Source: Pseudomonas chlororaphis (lineage in GTDB: Bacteria > Pseudomonadota > Gammaproteobacteria > Pseudomonadales > Pseudomonadaceae). Taken from it: 64,000 nt of DNA. Of this stretch, positions 25,491 through 32,938 are shown piece by piece (position 1 is the stretch's first letter; each line of letters begins with the position of its first letter). Both the position numbers and the translations under genes were made by a program. The stretch lies in assembly GCF_003731765.1 (NCBI RefSeq), contig NZ_MOAL01000008.1, positions 186,001 to 250,000 on the forward strand, in the 5' to 3' direction. The notes beneath the pieces were generated by a model, which saw only the letters and a list, made by a program, of their open reading frames with translations, did not search any database and was not told the origin of the DNA.

Positions 25491-27635
25491 TTAAGATATT
25501 TCCCGGCGAAACGGCGGCAAGGCATTGAGGATCGCCTTGCCATAACGCTGGGTGACCAGGCGTCGATCCAGCAGGGTGATGGTGCCGCGGTCCTGTTCGG
25601 TCCGCAGCAGGCGACCACAGGCCTGGACCAGCTTGAGGGAGGCATCCGGCACCGAAATCTCCATAAACGGATTGCCTCCTCGCGCCTCGATCCACTCTGC
25701 CAACGCCGCTTCCACTGGGTCGTCGGGCACAGAGAATGGAATCTTGGCGATTACCACGTGTTCACAATAGGCGCCGGGCAAATCCACGCCTTCGGCAAAA
25801 CTGGCCAGGCCGAAGAGCACGCTGGAGTCCCCTCCGTCGACTCGCGCCTTGTGCTTGTTAAGGGTTTCCTGCTTCGACAGGTTGCCCTGGATAAACACCT
25901 GTTTGCGCCAGTCGCGATCCAGGCCGTCGAACACGTCCTGCATCTGCTTGCGCGACGAAAACAGCACCAGGGTGCCCCGGGAGCCTTCCACCAGTTCCGG
26001 CAGGTCGCGGATGATTGCTGCGGTATGTGCAGGTGCATCCCGGGGGTCGGCACGCAGGTCGGGGACCCGCAACACGCCGGCATCGGCATGGTGGAAAGGA
26101 CTGGGCACCACGGCGGTCACGGCCTTTTTCGGCAGCCCGGCGCGCATGCGGAAGCGGTCGAAGGTGCCCAGGGCGGTGAGAGTCGCGGAAGTCACCAGGG
26201 CCCCGTAGGCCACGTTCCACAGGTTACGCCGGAGCATCTCCGCCGCGAGGATCGGGCTGGCATTGACCTCGATATCGAACAGCGAACCGCTTTCCGCCAG
26301 GGTCAGCCAGCGCGCCATGGGCGGGTTGTCTTCCGGGTCCTCGACGGTGAACGCGGTCCACAACTCCCAGTTGCCCGACGCCCGGGCCAGCAGGCTGCCG
26401 AACAGCGGATACCACTCCTCGGCCTGGTTGCTGGCGATGCCGATGTTGACCTCGCCATCCATGCCTTCCTTGAGCAACTCGGTCAGGCGGGTGAACAGGT
26501 CGGTGAGCCGGGAAAAGCCTTTTTTCAGCTCGATGCCCATTTCCCGCATGTGCTCGGGAATCAACCCGCCGACAAAGCGATGGCGCGGCCGCTCGCGGCC
26601 TTCCATGTCTTCGCCGGTCTTGAAGTCGGCAATCTGCTCGCAGGCGGTGAACATGAACTGCTGCTGGGTCTTGATCTCCCGCGCCAGCTCCGGCACCTGC
26701 TCGATCAGCTTGCCCAGGTCGCCCGGCAGCGGGTGCTGGGCCAGGAGCTTGGTGAGGTTCTTGGCCGTTTGTTCCAGCCAGTCAGCAGTGGAACGCAGGC
26801 GGGTGTAGTGGGCGAAGTGGCCGATGGCCTTGTCCGGCAGGTGATGGCCTTCGTCGAACACGTACAGGGTGTCGCGCGGGTCCGGCAGCACGGCGCCGCC
26901 GCCCAGGGCCAGGTCAGCCAGGACCATGTCGTGATTGGTGACGATTACATCGACCTTGCCCATGCCTTCGCGGGCCTTATAGAAGGCGCACTGGCCGAAG
27001 TTCGGGCAATGACGGTTGGTGCACTGGCTGTGATCGGTGGTCAGGCGCGCCCAATCGGCGTCTTCCAGGGCATTGGGCCAGCTGTCGCGGTCGCCGTCCC
27101 ATTTATTCCCGGCGAGCTTCTCGATCATGCTGGTGAACAGCTTCTGGCTGGCCTCATCCACTTCGATCTTGAAGCCTTCTTCCTCGAACAGCTGGGCCGT
27201 GGCGGTTTGTGCGTGGCCTTCCTGCAGCAGCATGTCGAGCTTGGACAGGCACATGTAGCGGCCACGGCCCTTGGCCAGGGAGAAGGTGAAGTTCAGGCCG
27301 CTGTTGCGCATCAGGTCGGGCAGGTCTTTGTAGACGATCTGCTCCTGCAGGGCGACGGTGGCGGTGGCAATCACCAGGCGCTTGCCGGCGGCCTTGGCCG
27401 TGGGGATCGCGGCCAGGCTGTAGGCCACGGTTTTCCCGGTACCGGTGCCGGCTTCCACTGCCACGATGGCAGGGTCGCCGCTGCGGCGGCCTTCGTCATC
27501 GGTGTCGATATCGCCCAGGACCTTGGCCACTTCGGCGATCATCAGGCGCTGGCCGTAACGCGGCTTGAGGCTCTTGGCCTCGAGGAAACGCGAGTAGGCT
27601 CCCTGGATCGTGGTTTTGAGTTCGTTGCTGATCAT
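25491..27635 (-). CDS. dinG: ATP-dependent DNA helicase DinG
   Basis: Superfamily 2 XPD-like helicase with an iron-sulfur cluster, thought to resolve R-loops and other replication obstacles. 714 residues. Walker A is AGTGTGKT (62-69) and the Walker B/DEAH-type box is YVFDEGHHLPDKA. Four Cys for the 4Fe-4S cluster appear in RYMCLSKL and HSQCTNRHCPNFGQCAF. The C-terminal helicase motifs include GLASFAEGVDLPG and QACGRLLRTEQDRG (motif VI). A LexA-type site lies just upstream, consistent with SOS induction. Confidence 0.95.
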   Translation of the reverse strand: MISNELKTTIQGAYSRFLEAKSLKPRYGQRLMIAEVAKVLGDIDTDDEGRRSGDPAIVAVEAGTGTGKTVAYSLAAIPTAKAAGKRLVIATATVALQEQIVYKDLPDLMRNSGLNFTFSLAKGRGRYMCLSKLDMLLQEGHAQTATAQLFEEEGFKIEVDEASQKLFTSMIEKLAGNKWDGDRDSWPNALEDADWARLTTDHSQCTNRHCPNFGQCAFYKAREGMGKVDVIVTNHDMVLADLALGGGAVLPDPRDTLYVFDEGHHLPDKAIGHFAHYTRLRSTADWLEQTAKNLTKLLAQHPLPGDLGKLIEQVPELAREIKTQQQFMFTACEQIADFKTGEDMEGRERPRHRFVGGLIPEHMREMGIELKKGFSRLTDLFTRLTELLKEGMDGEVNIGIASNQAEEWYPLFGSLLARASGNWELWTAFTVEDPEDNPPMARWLTLAESGSLFDIEVNASPILAAEMLRRNLWNVAYGALVTSATLTALGTFDRFRMRAGLPKKAVTAVVPSPFHHADAGVLRVPDLRADPRDAPAHTAAIIRDLPELVEGSRGTLVLFSSRKQMQDVFDGLDRDWRKQVFIQGNLSKQETLNKHKARVDGGDSSVLFGLASFAEGVDLPGAYCEHVVIAKIPFSVPDDPVEAALAEWIEARGGNPFMEISVPDASLKLVQACGRLLRTEQDRGTITLLDRRLVTQRYGKAILNALPPFRREIS

Positions 27636-27657
27636 GGTTCTTCGGGCGCGGAAAACG

Positions 27658-27673
27658 CTGGATAAATTTTCAG
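27658..27673. promoter_or_regulatory. LexA (SOS) box upstream of dinG
   Basis: CTGGATAAATTTTCAG fits the gammaproteobacterial LexA pattern CTG-N10-CAG with an AT-rich core. It ends 23 bases before the dinG ATG, a position suited to repression. Confidence 0.7.
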
Positions 27674-27734
27674 TGGTTCGGATCGGCCGCTATCATAACG
27701 CGCTAATTCATCCTGCGCAGAACGGAGTACCCGA

Positions 27735-28199
27735 ATGACCGCCTTTGCCCTTGCTTACGCCCTGCATGTACTGGCCGCCCTCGTCTGGGTCGGCGGTATG
27801 TTTTTCGCTTGGATGGTGCTGCGCCCGGCGGCTGGCGCAGCACTGGAGGGCCCGGCGCGACTGAAGCTGTGGGTGGAAGTGTTTCAACGTTTTTTTGTCT
27901 GGGTCTGGGTTGCGGTGGCGATCTTGCCGATCAGTGGCATGGGCCTGCTGCACCTGCGCTTCAACGGCTTTGAAACGGCACCGCGCTACGTACAGATCAT
28001 GATGGGCGTGTACCTGGTGATGACCGCGCTGTTTATCCGTATCCAGTCCTTGCAACTGCCGGAACTGCGCCTGGCCGTGGCGGCCGAAGACTGGCCGGCG
28101 GGCGCGGCGGCCCTGGGGCGGATTCGCAGGCTGGTGGGCTGCAACCTGATCATCGGCCTGCTGTTGGTGGCTCTGGCCGCCGCTCGCCCGATGTTCTAG
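27735..28199 (+). CDS. CopD-family four-span membrane protein
   Basis: 154-residue inner-membrane protein with about four hydrophobic segments. It resembles the CopD/copper-resistance D domain: ALHVLAALVWVGGMFFAWMV at the N-terminus and the His in LLHLRFNG. Stand-alone copies like this are common in pseudomonads and are not proven copper transporters. It is divergent from dinG and shares its short intergenic region, including the LexA-type site. A hairpin follows the stop. Confidence 0.75.
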   Translation: MTAFALAYALHVLAALVWVGGMFFAWMVLRPAAGAALEGPARLKLWVEVFQRFFVWVWVAVAILPISGMGLLHLRFNGFETAPRYVQIMMGVYLVMTALFIRIQSLQLPELRLAVAAEDWPAGAAALGRIRRLVGCNLIIGLLLVALAAARPMF

Positions 28200-28231
28200 A
28201 GGTGATGGATTTTCAACGGCCCTGAATGCAA

Positions 28232-28264
28232 CAAGCCCGCCCCCTTTAATAGGGGCGGGCTTGC
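28232..28264. terminator. GC-rich hairpin after the CopD-family gene
   Basis: CAAGCCCGCCCC, loop TTTAAT, then AGGGGCGGGCTTG: a strong stem between convergent genes. The T tract after it is short, so it may be an imperfect terminator working in both directions. Confidence 0.7.
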
Positions 28265-28302
28265 ATAGGGCTTGCCTGACTGCGGCGCAATAGTCGACGC
28301 GC

Positions 28303-29061
28303 TTACAAACGCTGCACCGTCAGCGAGCCCGGAGCCCCGGCGGCGCCCGGCAAGCCTTCGGCACCGGCCCGTCCGCTCTTGCCGCCATCGGTGCGGTACA
28401 CGAAGCAGCCCTTGGATTTGCCACCGGTCCCCGGCTTGCCGCCCGCACCGGCAACACCACCGGCACCGCCATCGACCCAGACCTTGATCTGCGCGTCCGG
28501 ATAGTCCCGCGGCAATTCCACCCGCACCTGAGCGCCCGGCGCGCCTGGCCGGCCATCACCACCACTGTCGCCATCGGCGCCCCGCCCGGCATGACCCCAA
28601 GTGCACCCTGGTTCCTTGCCATTGGCCCCGTCGAGCCCGACATACCCCGGAGCCCCGGCACCGCCACGGGCATCCACCGACAATTCATCGGCCGTCAGCG
28701 ACTCAATCCGCAGGCTCAAATTACGCCCTGGCTTGGCCGCCTTCTGATAAGTGCCCGGCGCCCCTCGCGAGGTGATCTGGCTGCCCGGCTCCAGTTCGGC
28801 GCGCTGCACACTCAATTGCAACGCCTGCTCGGCGGGAACGATGGCAATACGTGCCTCGCGGCCCAGGTGCAACTCGCCGATCTGCACTTGGGTGACGTTG
28901 GCAGGAATCAGCAGGGTGCCGTAATCGGCGACGCTCAACCGTTCCAGTTGCAAGGTGCTGGTGGTATTGGGCAAACGCATCAGGGAGTTGGTTTCCACCG
29001 TCACGGCTTGAGCCAGGGCCAAGGGACTGCAGAACAACGCCAGCAGGCAATACTTATGCAT
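28303..29061 (-). CDS. Secreted collagen-like Gly-rich protein
   Basis: 252-residue exported protein. MHKYCLLALFCSPLALAQA is a signal peptide. Residues about 20-130 form a beta-rich head (TNSLMRLPNTTSTLQLERLS). The remaining ~120 residues are Gly-X-Y-like and Gly-rich, for example GAPGYVGLDGANG, GRPGAPGAQ, GAGGKPGTGG and GAEGLPGAAGAPG, interrupted by an IKVWVDGG segment. Two Cys sit in the repeats (PGCTWGH, KGCFVYR). ATG 29061 is chosen for the signal peptide. The reading frame overlaps the end of the DUF1145 gene upstream by eight bases, so translation is coupled. Function unknown. Confidence 0.8.
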   Translation of the reverse strand: MHKYCLLALFCSPLALAQAVTVETNSLMRLPNTTSTLQLERLSVADYGTLLIPANVTQVQIGELHLGREARIAIVPAEQALQLSVQRAELEPGSQITSRGAPGTYQKAAKPGRNLSLRIESLTADELSVDARGGAGAPGYVGLDGANGKEPGCTWGHAGRGADGDSGGDGRPGAPGAQVRVELPRDYPDAQIKVWVDGGAGGVAGAGGKPGTGGKSKGCFVYRTDGGKSGRAGAEGLPGAAGAPGSLTVQRL

Positions 29062-29332
29062 GATCGGCCTCCACCGAAACAGGGGCCGGAAGGGTTTGCA
29101 CATGGAAAATCCCCACCAGCAAAATGTGCAGGCGGTCACGCCAAGGGTGGACACGTCCTTTGAGGCTGCCATTGAACAGCAGCAACTCCAGCACATGGGT
29201 CAGCAGCAACAAGCTGCCCGCCAGGTTGACCAATAGGTGAAACGGGTTGATCAAGGGCCTGGCCAGATTGATCAGGACCACCAGCCAAAACACCAAGGTC
29301 AGAAACTTACCCAACCCCCACACGATTTTCAT
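29054..29332 (-). CDS. DUF1145 family small membrane protein
   Basis: 92 residues with two or three hydrophobic segments (LGKFLTLVFWLVVLINLARP; HLLVNLAGSLLLLTHVLELL). The conserved pattern LARPLINPFHLLVN and HVLELLLF fits DUF1145. It is first in a two-gene unit with the collagen-like gene, overlapping it by eight bases. ATG 29332 follows a G-rich stretch. Function unknown; it may support membrane handling of the secreted partner, but that is a guess from position. Confidence 0.75.
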   Translation of the reverse strand: MKIVWGLGKFLTLVFWLVVLINLARPLINPFHLLVNLAGSLLLLTHVLELLLFNGSLKGRVHPWRDRLHILLVGIFHVQTLPAPVSVEADHA

Positions 29333-29469
29333 ATGCCCCCCTCGCGCTTTTTTCTTTGGACGCACAGTAACGACTTATCTCGGCGATAAGCCAGTGGGGG
29401 ATGAAAATTCTTCTCAAGACCACGCTTTAGCCGCCGGATCGACGAGGATCGCCGACCCGGCGCCAGGCA

Positions 29470-30189
29470 TCAGCGCTGCAGATGCAGTTCGACCCTGCGG
29501 TTCAATGCCCGCCCTTGTTCGGTGGCGTTATCCGCGACCGGCTGGCTTTCCCCCAGGCCCTGGCTGGTGAGCTTGTTCGGCGCCAGGCCCTGGCTGAGCA
29601 AAAAGGCCGCGACACTGCTGGCGCGACGCTCGGAAAGCGCCTGGTTATAGGCGTCCGCCCCCTGGCTGTCGGTGTGGCCAATCACCTTGATGCTCACCAC
29701 ATCGGCATGGGCCAACTTGGCCATCAGCCCCTGCAACTGGTTACGGGCCTCGGCGGTCAGTTCCGCAGAGTCAAAGGCAAACAGCACATGGCCCTGATCG
29801 CTGAGGGTGATCACCTCGGTGGCCGGTGCAGGCGCAGGGGCCTTGGCCGCCGGGTACTGAGGCAACGGGCAACCGCGATTGTCCACCGGGGTATTGGCTG
29901 GGGTGTCAGCGCAACGGTCGCGGCGATCGAAGACACCATCACCGTCTTCATCACCGTCCTGGGCGTAGCAGATGAGGCCACCACCGATCACACCCAGGGC
30001 CGCACCGCCGGCGGCCCAGCCCGCGCTTTCGATCGCGCCCAGCCCACCGCCCACCAGCCCGCCAAGCAGGCTGCAGATCGGCCAGGTCCGTTGATTGAGG
30101 GGGGCAGTGCCATCGCTGTGGGTTGCGCAACCTGTGAGCAGGCTGCCGAACAGCAGGACCGGCAACACGGTCCGAGAGAGAACGTTCAT
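29470..30189 (-). CDS. OmpA-family lipoprotein with glycine zipper and TSP3-like calcium repeat
   Basis: 239 residues. Lipoprotein signal ending LFGSLLTGC, then a glycine-rich hydrophobic stretch (GGLVGGGLGAIESAGWAAGG). An acidic TSP3-like motif follows (DGDEDGDGVFDRRDRC), then Pro/Ala linker and an OmpA C-terminal domain (VLFAFDSAELTAEA, VIGHTDSQGADAYNQALSER, GRALNRRVELHL). It is expected in the outer membrane, binding peptidoglycan. It is a close paralog of the gene at 30279 in the same order and strand; the two share leader sequence. ATG 30189 is chosen rather than the TTG before it. Confidence 0.9.
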   Translation of the reverse strand: MNVLSRTVLPVLLFGSLLTGCATHSDGTAPLNQRTWPICSLLGGLVGGGLGAIESAGWAAGGAALGVIGGGLICYAQDGDEDGDGVFDRRDRCADTPANTPVDNRGCPLPQYPAAKAPAPAPATEVITLSDQGHVLFAFDSAELTAEARNQLQGLMAKLAHADVVSIKVIGHTDSQGADAYNQALSERRASSVAAFLLSQGLAPNKLTSQGLGESQPVADNATEQGRALNRRVELHLQR

Positions 30190-30197
30190 CAAGAATG

Positions 30198-30242
30198 CTC
30201 CAGTGTCACCGGAGAGACCGGTAACACTGGAGTAAAGACCGC
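30198..30242 (-). promoter_or_regulatory. Leader hairpin burying the ribosome site of the first OmpA/TSP3 gene
   Basis: Read on the minus strand, CTCCAGTGTTACCGG, loop TCTCT, CCGGTGACACTGGAG pairs over 15 positions, counting one U-G. The closing GGAG is the best ribosome-binding sequence, eight bases before the ATG at 30189. Immediately 5' is the block GCGGTCTTTACTCC (30229-30242), whose CTCC forms the pairing strand. The same 14-base block, at the same 40-base distance, precedes the neighbouring paralog. Confidence 0.55.
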
Positions 30243-30278
30243 CATCGGCAGCTACACAAGCCTTGTAGACAAAGGGCT

Positions 30279-30974
30279 TCAGCGGTTGATCTGAATTTCC
30301 GTACGGCGGTTCAAGGCGCGCCCGTCAGCGGTTTTATTGTCGGCCACCGGCTGACTTTCACCGGCACCGGAGACCGAGACGAAACTGGCCCGTGGAATGC
30401 CGTTGTTGATCAAGTACTCCACCACCGAATGGGCGCGCTTCTCCGAGAGTTTCTGGTTGTAGACGTCACTGCCGACGCTGTCGGTGTGGCCAGTCACCCG
30501 AAGCTGTGCAGTCGGCGCTTCTTGTTTCAGGCGGGTGACGATGGTGCCGAGCTTGTTCTGGTCGGCGGCGGTCAGCTTGGCCGAGTCGAACTGGAAGTGC
30601 ACATCGCGAATGACGATGGTTTCTTCCTTGACCACCACCACTTCTTCGACCACGGCGACCGGCACCGGTGGCGGGCAGCCATTGGCATCGACCTGCACAC
30701 CCTTGGGCGTATGCGGGCACTTGTCGCGGCTGTCCGGGACGCCATCGCCGTCTTCGTCGCCATCGCCGTGCACCCAGCAATAGGCGCCGGCCAAGCCACC
30801 CACCACCAAGGCACCACCGCCGGCCCACGATGCACTCTCGGTGGCGCCGAGGGCGGCACCGGTCACGCCGCCGACTGCGGCGCAGGTCGGCCAGTCGGTT
30901 TTCTGCAAGCCTGCACAACCAGTCAACACACTGGTTAGCAGAACCAAGGGTAATGCTGTCCGAATGATGCTCAT
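30279..30974 (-). CDS. OmpA-family lipoprotein with glycine zipper and TSP3-like repeat (paralog)
   Basis: 231 residues with the same plan as its downstream neighbour: lipobox LLTSVLTGC, glycine-rich segment (GGVTGAALGATESASWAGGG), acidic repeat DGDEDGDGVPDSRDKCPHTP, a Val/Glu-rich linker (VVEEVVVVKEETIVI) and an OmpA domain (VHFQFDSAKLTAADQNKLG, VTGHTDSVGSDVYNQKLSEK, GRALNRRTEIQI). The Asp-rich segment could bind calcium. Probably a peptidoglycan-associated outer-membrane lipoprotein. The two genes look like a tandem duplication with their upstream leader. Confidence 0.9.
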   Translation of the reverse strand: MSIIRTALPLVLLTSVLTGCAGLQKTDWPTCAAVGGVTGAALGATESASWAGGGALVVGGLAGAYCWVHGDGDEDGDGVPDSRDKCPHTPKGVQVDANGCPPPVPVAVVEEVVVVKEETIVIRDVHFQFDSAKLTAADQNKLGTIVTRLKQEAPTAQLRVTGHTDSVGSDVYNQKLSEKRAHSVVEYLINNGIPRASFVSVSGAGESQPVADNKTADGRALNRRTEIQINR

Positions 30975-30977
30975 CTA

Positions 30978-31027
30978 GTTTCTCCTGAGGGGATCGGCCC
31001 GAAGCCGATCATCGGAGTAAAGACCGC
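30978..31027 (-). promoter_or_regulatory. Leader element of the second OmpA/TSP3 gene
   Basis: On the minus strand GCGGTCTTTACTCC (31014-31027) is followed by a hairpin GATCGGC-TTCGG-GCCGATC and then CTCAGGAGAAACTAGATG. The CTCC of the block can pair with the GGAG ribosome site around the inner stem, as in the paralogous leader, though less perfectly. Confidence 0.5.
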
Positions 31028-31165
31028 GCTTTTAATCTCCGCCAGCAATAGGCCATCTCGGCTTTGGCCCAACAATTACGGGCGCCCCGGGGTTTAAGTG
31101 AAAAACCGCTCTAGGCCAGCAGGGGCCGGCGCGCTAGTCTTTGCAGTTCTGATTGAGGATCGACG

Positions 31166-31663
31166 ATGACCGCTGGCATTTCTTCGCGCACGCCCCAGCA
31201 AGCTCTGGCGGCTTTACTGGACCGTTATGCACCGCAACAGCTGTTGCTGATCGGCGCCAGTGACTTCCCGGCCCTTGAGGCATTCAAGCAAGCCCACCCC
31301 GACACCTGCGTGGCCCAGGCGGCCCCTGGCCCTTTGCCGCCGGAGCTGGCTGCACGCCGCTTCGACCTGGCCCTGGCGGTGGATTGCCTGGAGCACTTGC
31401 CCAAGCGCGACGGCCTGAACCTGCTGGGCGGGATCCGTAACCTCAACGCCAGCCGCATCGCGGTGCTGGCCGACCTGGACGCCTGCGGCTGGCTGGACAC
31501 CGACTTCTTCTCCCTGGCCCTGCAAGCCAGCGAGCACTTCCAGCGTGAAGCGCAGGAACTGACCCTGTTTACCTACGATCTGCTTGACTACAAACAGGTG
31601 CCCGACTGGCTCAACTCAAGGTTCTGGGCAAACCCGGAAAACTTCGGCAAGTACTGGTGGTAA
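31166..31663 (+). CDS. DUF6231-like protein with methyltransferase-like fold remnants
   Basis: 165 residues. The strands LLLIGASDFPALEAF and FDLALAVDCLEHLPKRDGLN look like the first and fourth strands of a class I methyltransferase fold, but the SAM-binding GxGxG is missing. The C-terminus reads LFTYDLLDYKQVPDWLN then SRFWANPENFGKYWW, which I associate with family DUF6231. It precedes ychJ by four bases, so the two form an operon. Enzymatic activity is doubtful. Confidence 0.72.
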   Translation: MTAGISSRTPQQALAALLDRYAPQQLLLIGASDFPALEAFKQAHPDTCVAQAAPGPLPPELAARRFDLALAVDCLEHLPKRDGLNLLGGIRNLNASRIAVLADLDACGWLDTDFFSLALQASEHFQREAQELTLFTYDLLDYKQVPDWLNSRFWANPENFGKYWW

Positions 31664-31667
31664 TGCA

Positions 31668-32144
31668 ATGAGTGCTTCTATTTGTCCCTGCGGCAGCGGC
31701 AACCTGCTGGATGCCTGCTGCGGCCACTATCATTCGGGCCATCCTGCGCCCTGCGCCGAGGCGCTGATGCGTTCGCGCTACAGCGCCTATGTCCTGGGCC
31801 TGGTGGATTACCTGGTGCAGACCACATTGCCGGCCCAGCAGGACGGGCTGGATCGCACGTCCATCAAGGACTGGAGCCTGCAAAGCACCTGGCTGGGCCT
31901 TGAGGTGGAAAGCTCGGAGGTTTTCGGCGGCCAGCCAGAGCACGCCTTCGTCACCTTCACCGCGCGCTGGCACGACAGCCAGGGCGAACACAGCCACCGC
32001 GAACGCTCCTCCTTCGTGCAGAATGACGGGCGCTGGTATTTCATCGACCCCACGGTCGCGGTCAAGGCCGGGCGCAACGACGCTTGCCCCTGCGCCAGCG
32101 GCCAGAAGTTCAAGAAATGCTGCGCCGGTTACTTCGGCCAATAA
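31668..32144 (+). CDS. ychJ: YchJ family (UPF0225) protein with two SEC-C motifs
   Basis: 158 residues. A SEC-C-like zinc motif sits at each end: CPCGSGNLLDACCGHYHSG at the start and NDACPCASGQKFKKCCAGYF at the end. Between them is the NTF2-like YchJ core (AEALMRSRYSAYVLGLVDYL, FVTFTARWHD, GRWYFIDP). SEC-C zinc motifs bind proteins or the ribosome in SecA; the role of YchJ is not established. The start at 31668 is four bases after the DUF6231-like gene; the earlier in-frame start lies inside that gene. Confidence 0.9.
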   Translation: MSASICPCGSGNLLDACCGHYHSGHPAPCAEALMRSRYSAYVLGLVDYLVQTTLPAQQDGLDRTSIKDWSLQSTWLGLEVESSEVFGGQPEHAFVTFTARWHDSQGEHSHRERSSFVQNDGRWYFIDPTVAVKAGRNDACPCASGQKFKKCCAGYFGQ

Positions 32145-32204
32145 CGCCATCCCCTTACCCCGCACCCACGGTTGCCTGATTGGGAGTTCAAACGGAGTAA
32201 CGGC

Positions 32205-32690
32205 ATGCTCACTCGGCGGCACGTACTAAGGACTGTCAGTCTGCTCTGGGCCTTGAGCTTGTCGGGCTGCATGTCCTGGTGGGGCGACCAGGACCAAGAC
32301 CCGGCGGTGCATCTGGTCAAGGTAGAGGTGGTCAAGGCCAACCTGCTGGAGCAGCGCTTCAACCTGCACTTTCGCGTCGACAACCCCAATGACGACGATT
32401 TGACGGTGCGCCACCTGAGTTACCGCATCCATTTGCAGCGCTTCCTGCTGGCCGAGGGCGAGCACGAACACTGGTTCACCGTCGGCCCTCACCGCAGCGG
32501 CTATTTCAAGGTACCGGTGCGCACCAACCTCTGGCCGCAGATCCGCGACGTGGTGAAATTGCTGCGCAAACCCCAGCGCCCTATCCCTTATCGCCTGGAA
32601 GGTGAACTGGAAACCGGATTATTCATCGGCAAGGACGTGCACCTGAAGCGCAATGGCGAGATAATTCCCGCCGATTATTTTCCGGAGTGA
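32205..32690 (+). CDS. LEA14/WHy-domain lipoprotein
   Basis: 161 residues. A twin-Arg-flavoured signal (MLTRRHVLRTVSLLWALSLS) ends at lipobox LSLSGC. The rest is a single LEA type-2/WHy domain of immunoglobulin-like fold: VKVEVVKANLLEQRFNLHFR then VDNPNDDDLTVRHLSY, FTVGPHRSGYFKVPVRTN. In bacteria such proteins are linked to desiccation tolerance or outer-membrane processes. GGAG lies seven bases before the ATG, which decides this start over the upstream TTG. It is followed closely by the His-rich SEC-C gene. Confidence 0.82.
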   Translation: MLTRRHVLRTVSLLWALSLSGCMSWWGDQDQDPAVHLVKVEVVKANLLEQRFNLHFRVDNPNDDDLTVRHLSYRIHLQRFLLAEGEHEHWFTVGPHRSGYFKVPVRTNLWPQIRDVVKLLRKPQRPIPYRLEGELETGLFIGKDVHLKRNGEIIPADYFPE

Positions 32691-32695
32691 CCTCG

Positions 32696-32905
32696 ATGAC
32701 CCAGCAACCCCATGTCCATGGCCCAGATTGCAACCACGATCATGACCATCACGACCATCATGATCACGACCATGGCCATGTTCACGGCCCGCATTGCAAC
32801 CACGCCCCTCAGGAGCCTGTGCGCAATACCTTGAAAGACGTCGGCCGCAACGACCCTTGCCCATGCGGCAGCGCCAAGAAATTCAAGAAGTGCCACGGCG
32901 CATGA
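32696..32905 (+). CDS. His-rich SEC-C motif peptide
   Basis: 69 residues in two halves. The first ~35 are about half His and Asp (HDHDHHDHHDHDHGHVHG flanked by GPDCNH and GPHCNH), a likely metal-binding tract. The second half is a SEC-C zinc motif, NDPCPCGSAKKFKKCHG, ending the protein. GGAG is eight bases before the ATG. The gene follows the LEA14-like gene by five bases, and ychJ, another SEC-C protein, is just upstream. Zinc or nickel storage or chaperone roles are possible; none is shown. Confidence 0.85.
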   Translation: MTQQPHVHGPDCNHDHDHHDHHDHDHGHVHGPHCNHAPQEPVRNTLKDVGRNDPCPCGSAKKFKKCHGA

Positions 32906-32912
32906 TGCCCTT

Positions 32913-32938
32913 GTAAGAGCCGCCCCGGCGGCTCTTAC
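32913..32938. terminator. Perfect 12-bp hairpin between convergent genes
   Basis: GTAAGAGCCGCC, CC, GGCGGCTCTTAC. It overlaps the stop codon of the minus-strand gene and follows the SEC-C gene by seven bases. There is no T tract, so it may be a degenerate terminator or a REP remnant. Confidence 0.45.

Noticed and set aside
27007..27260. Small open frames inside dinG with Ser-rich translations
   Set aside because: Overlap conserved iron-sulfur domain codons; no ribosome sites.
25113..27665. Open frame of about 850 codons opposite dinG
   Set aside because: Runs across dinG and into the neighbouring gene on the other strand; dinG has all helicase motifs. A compositional shadow.
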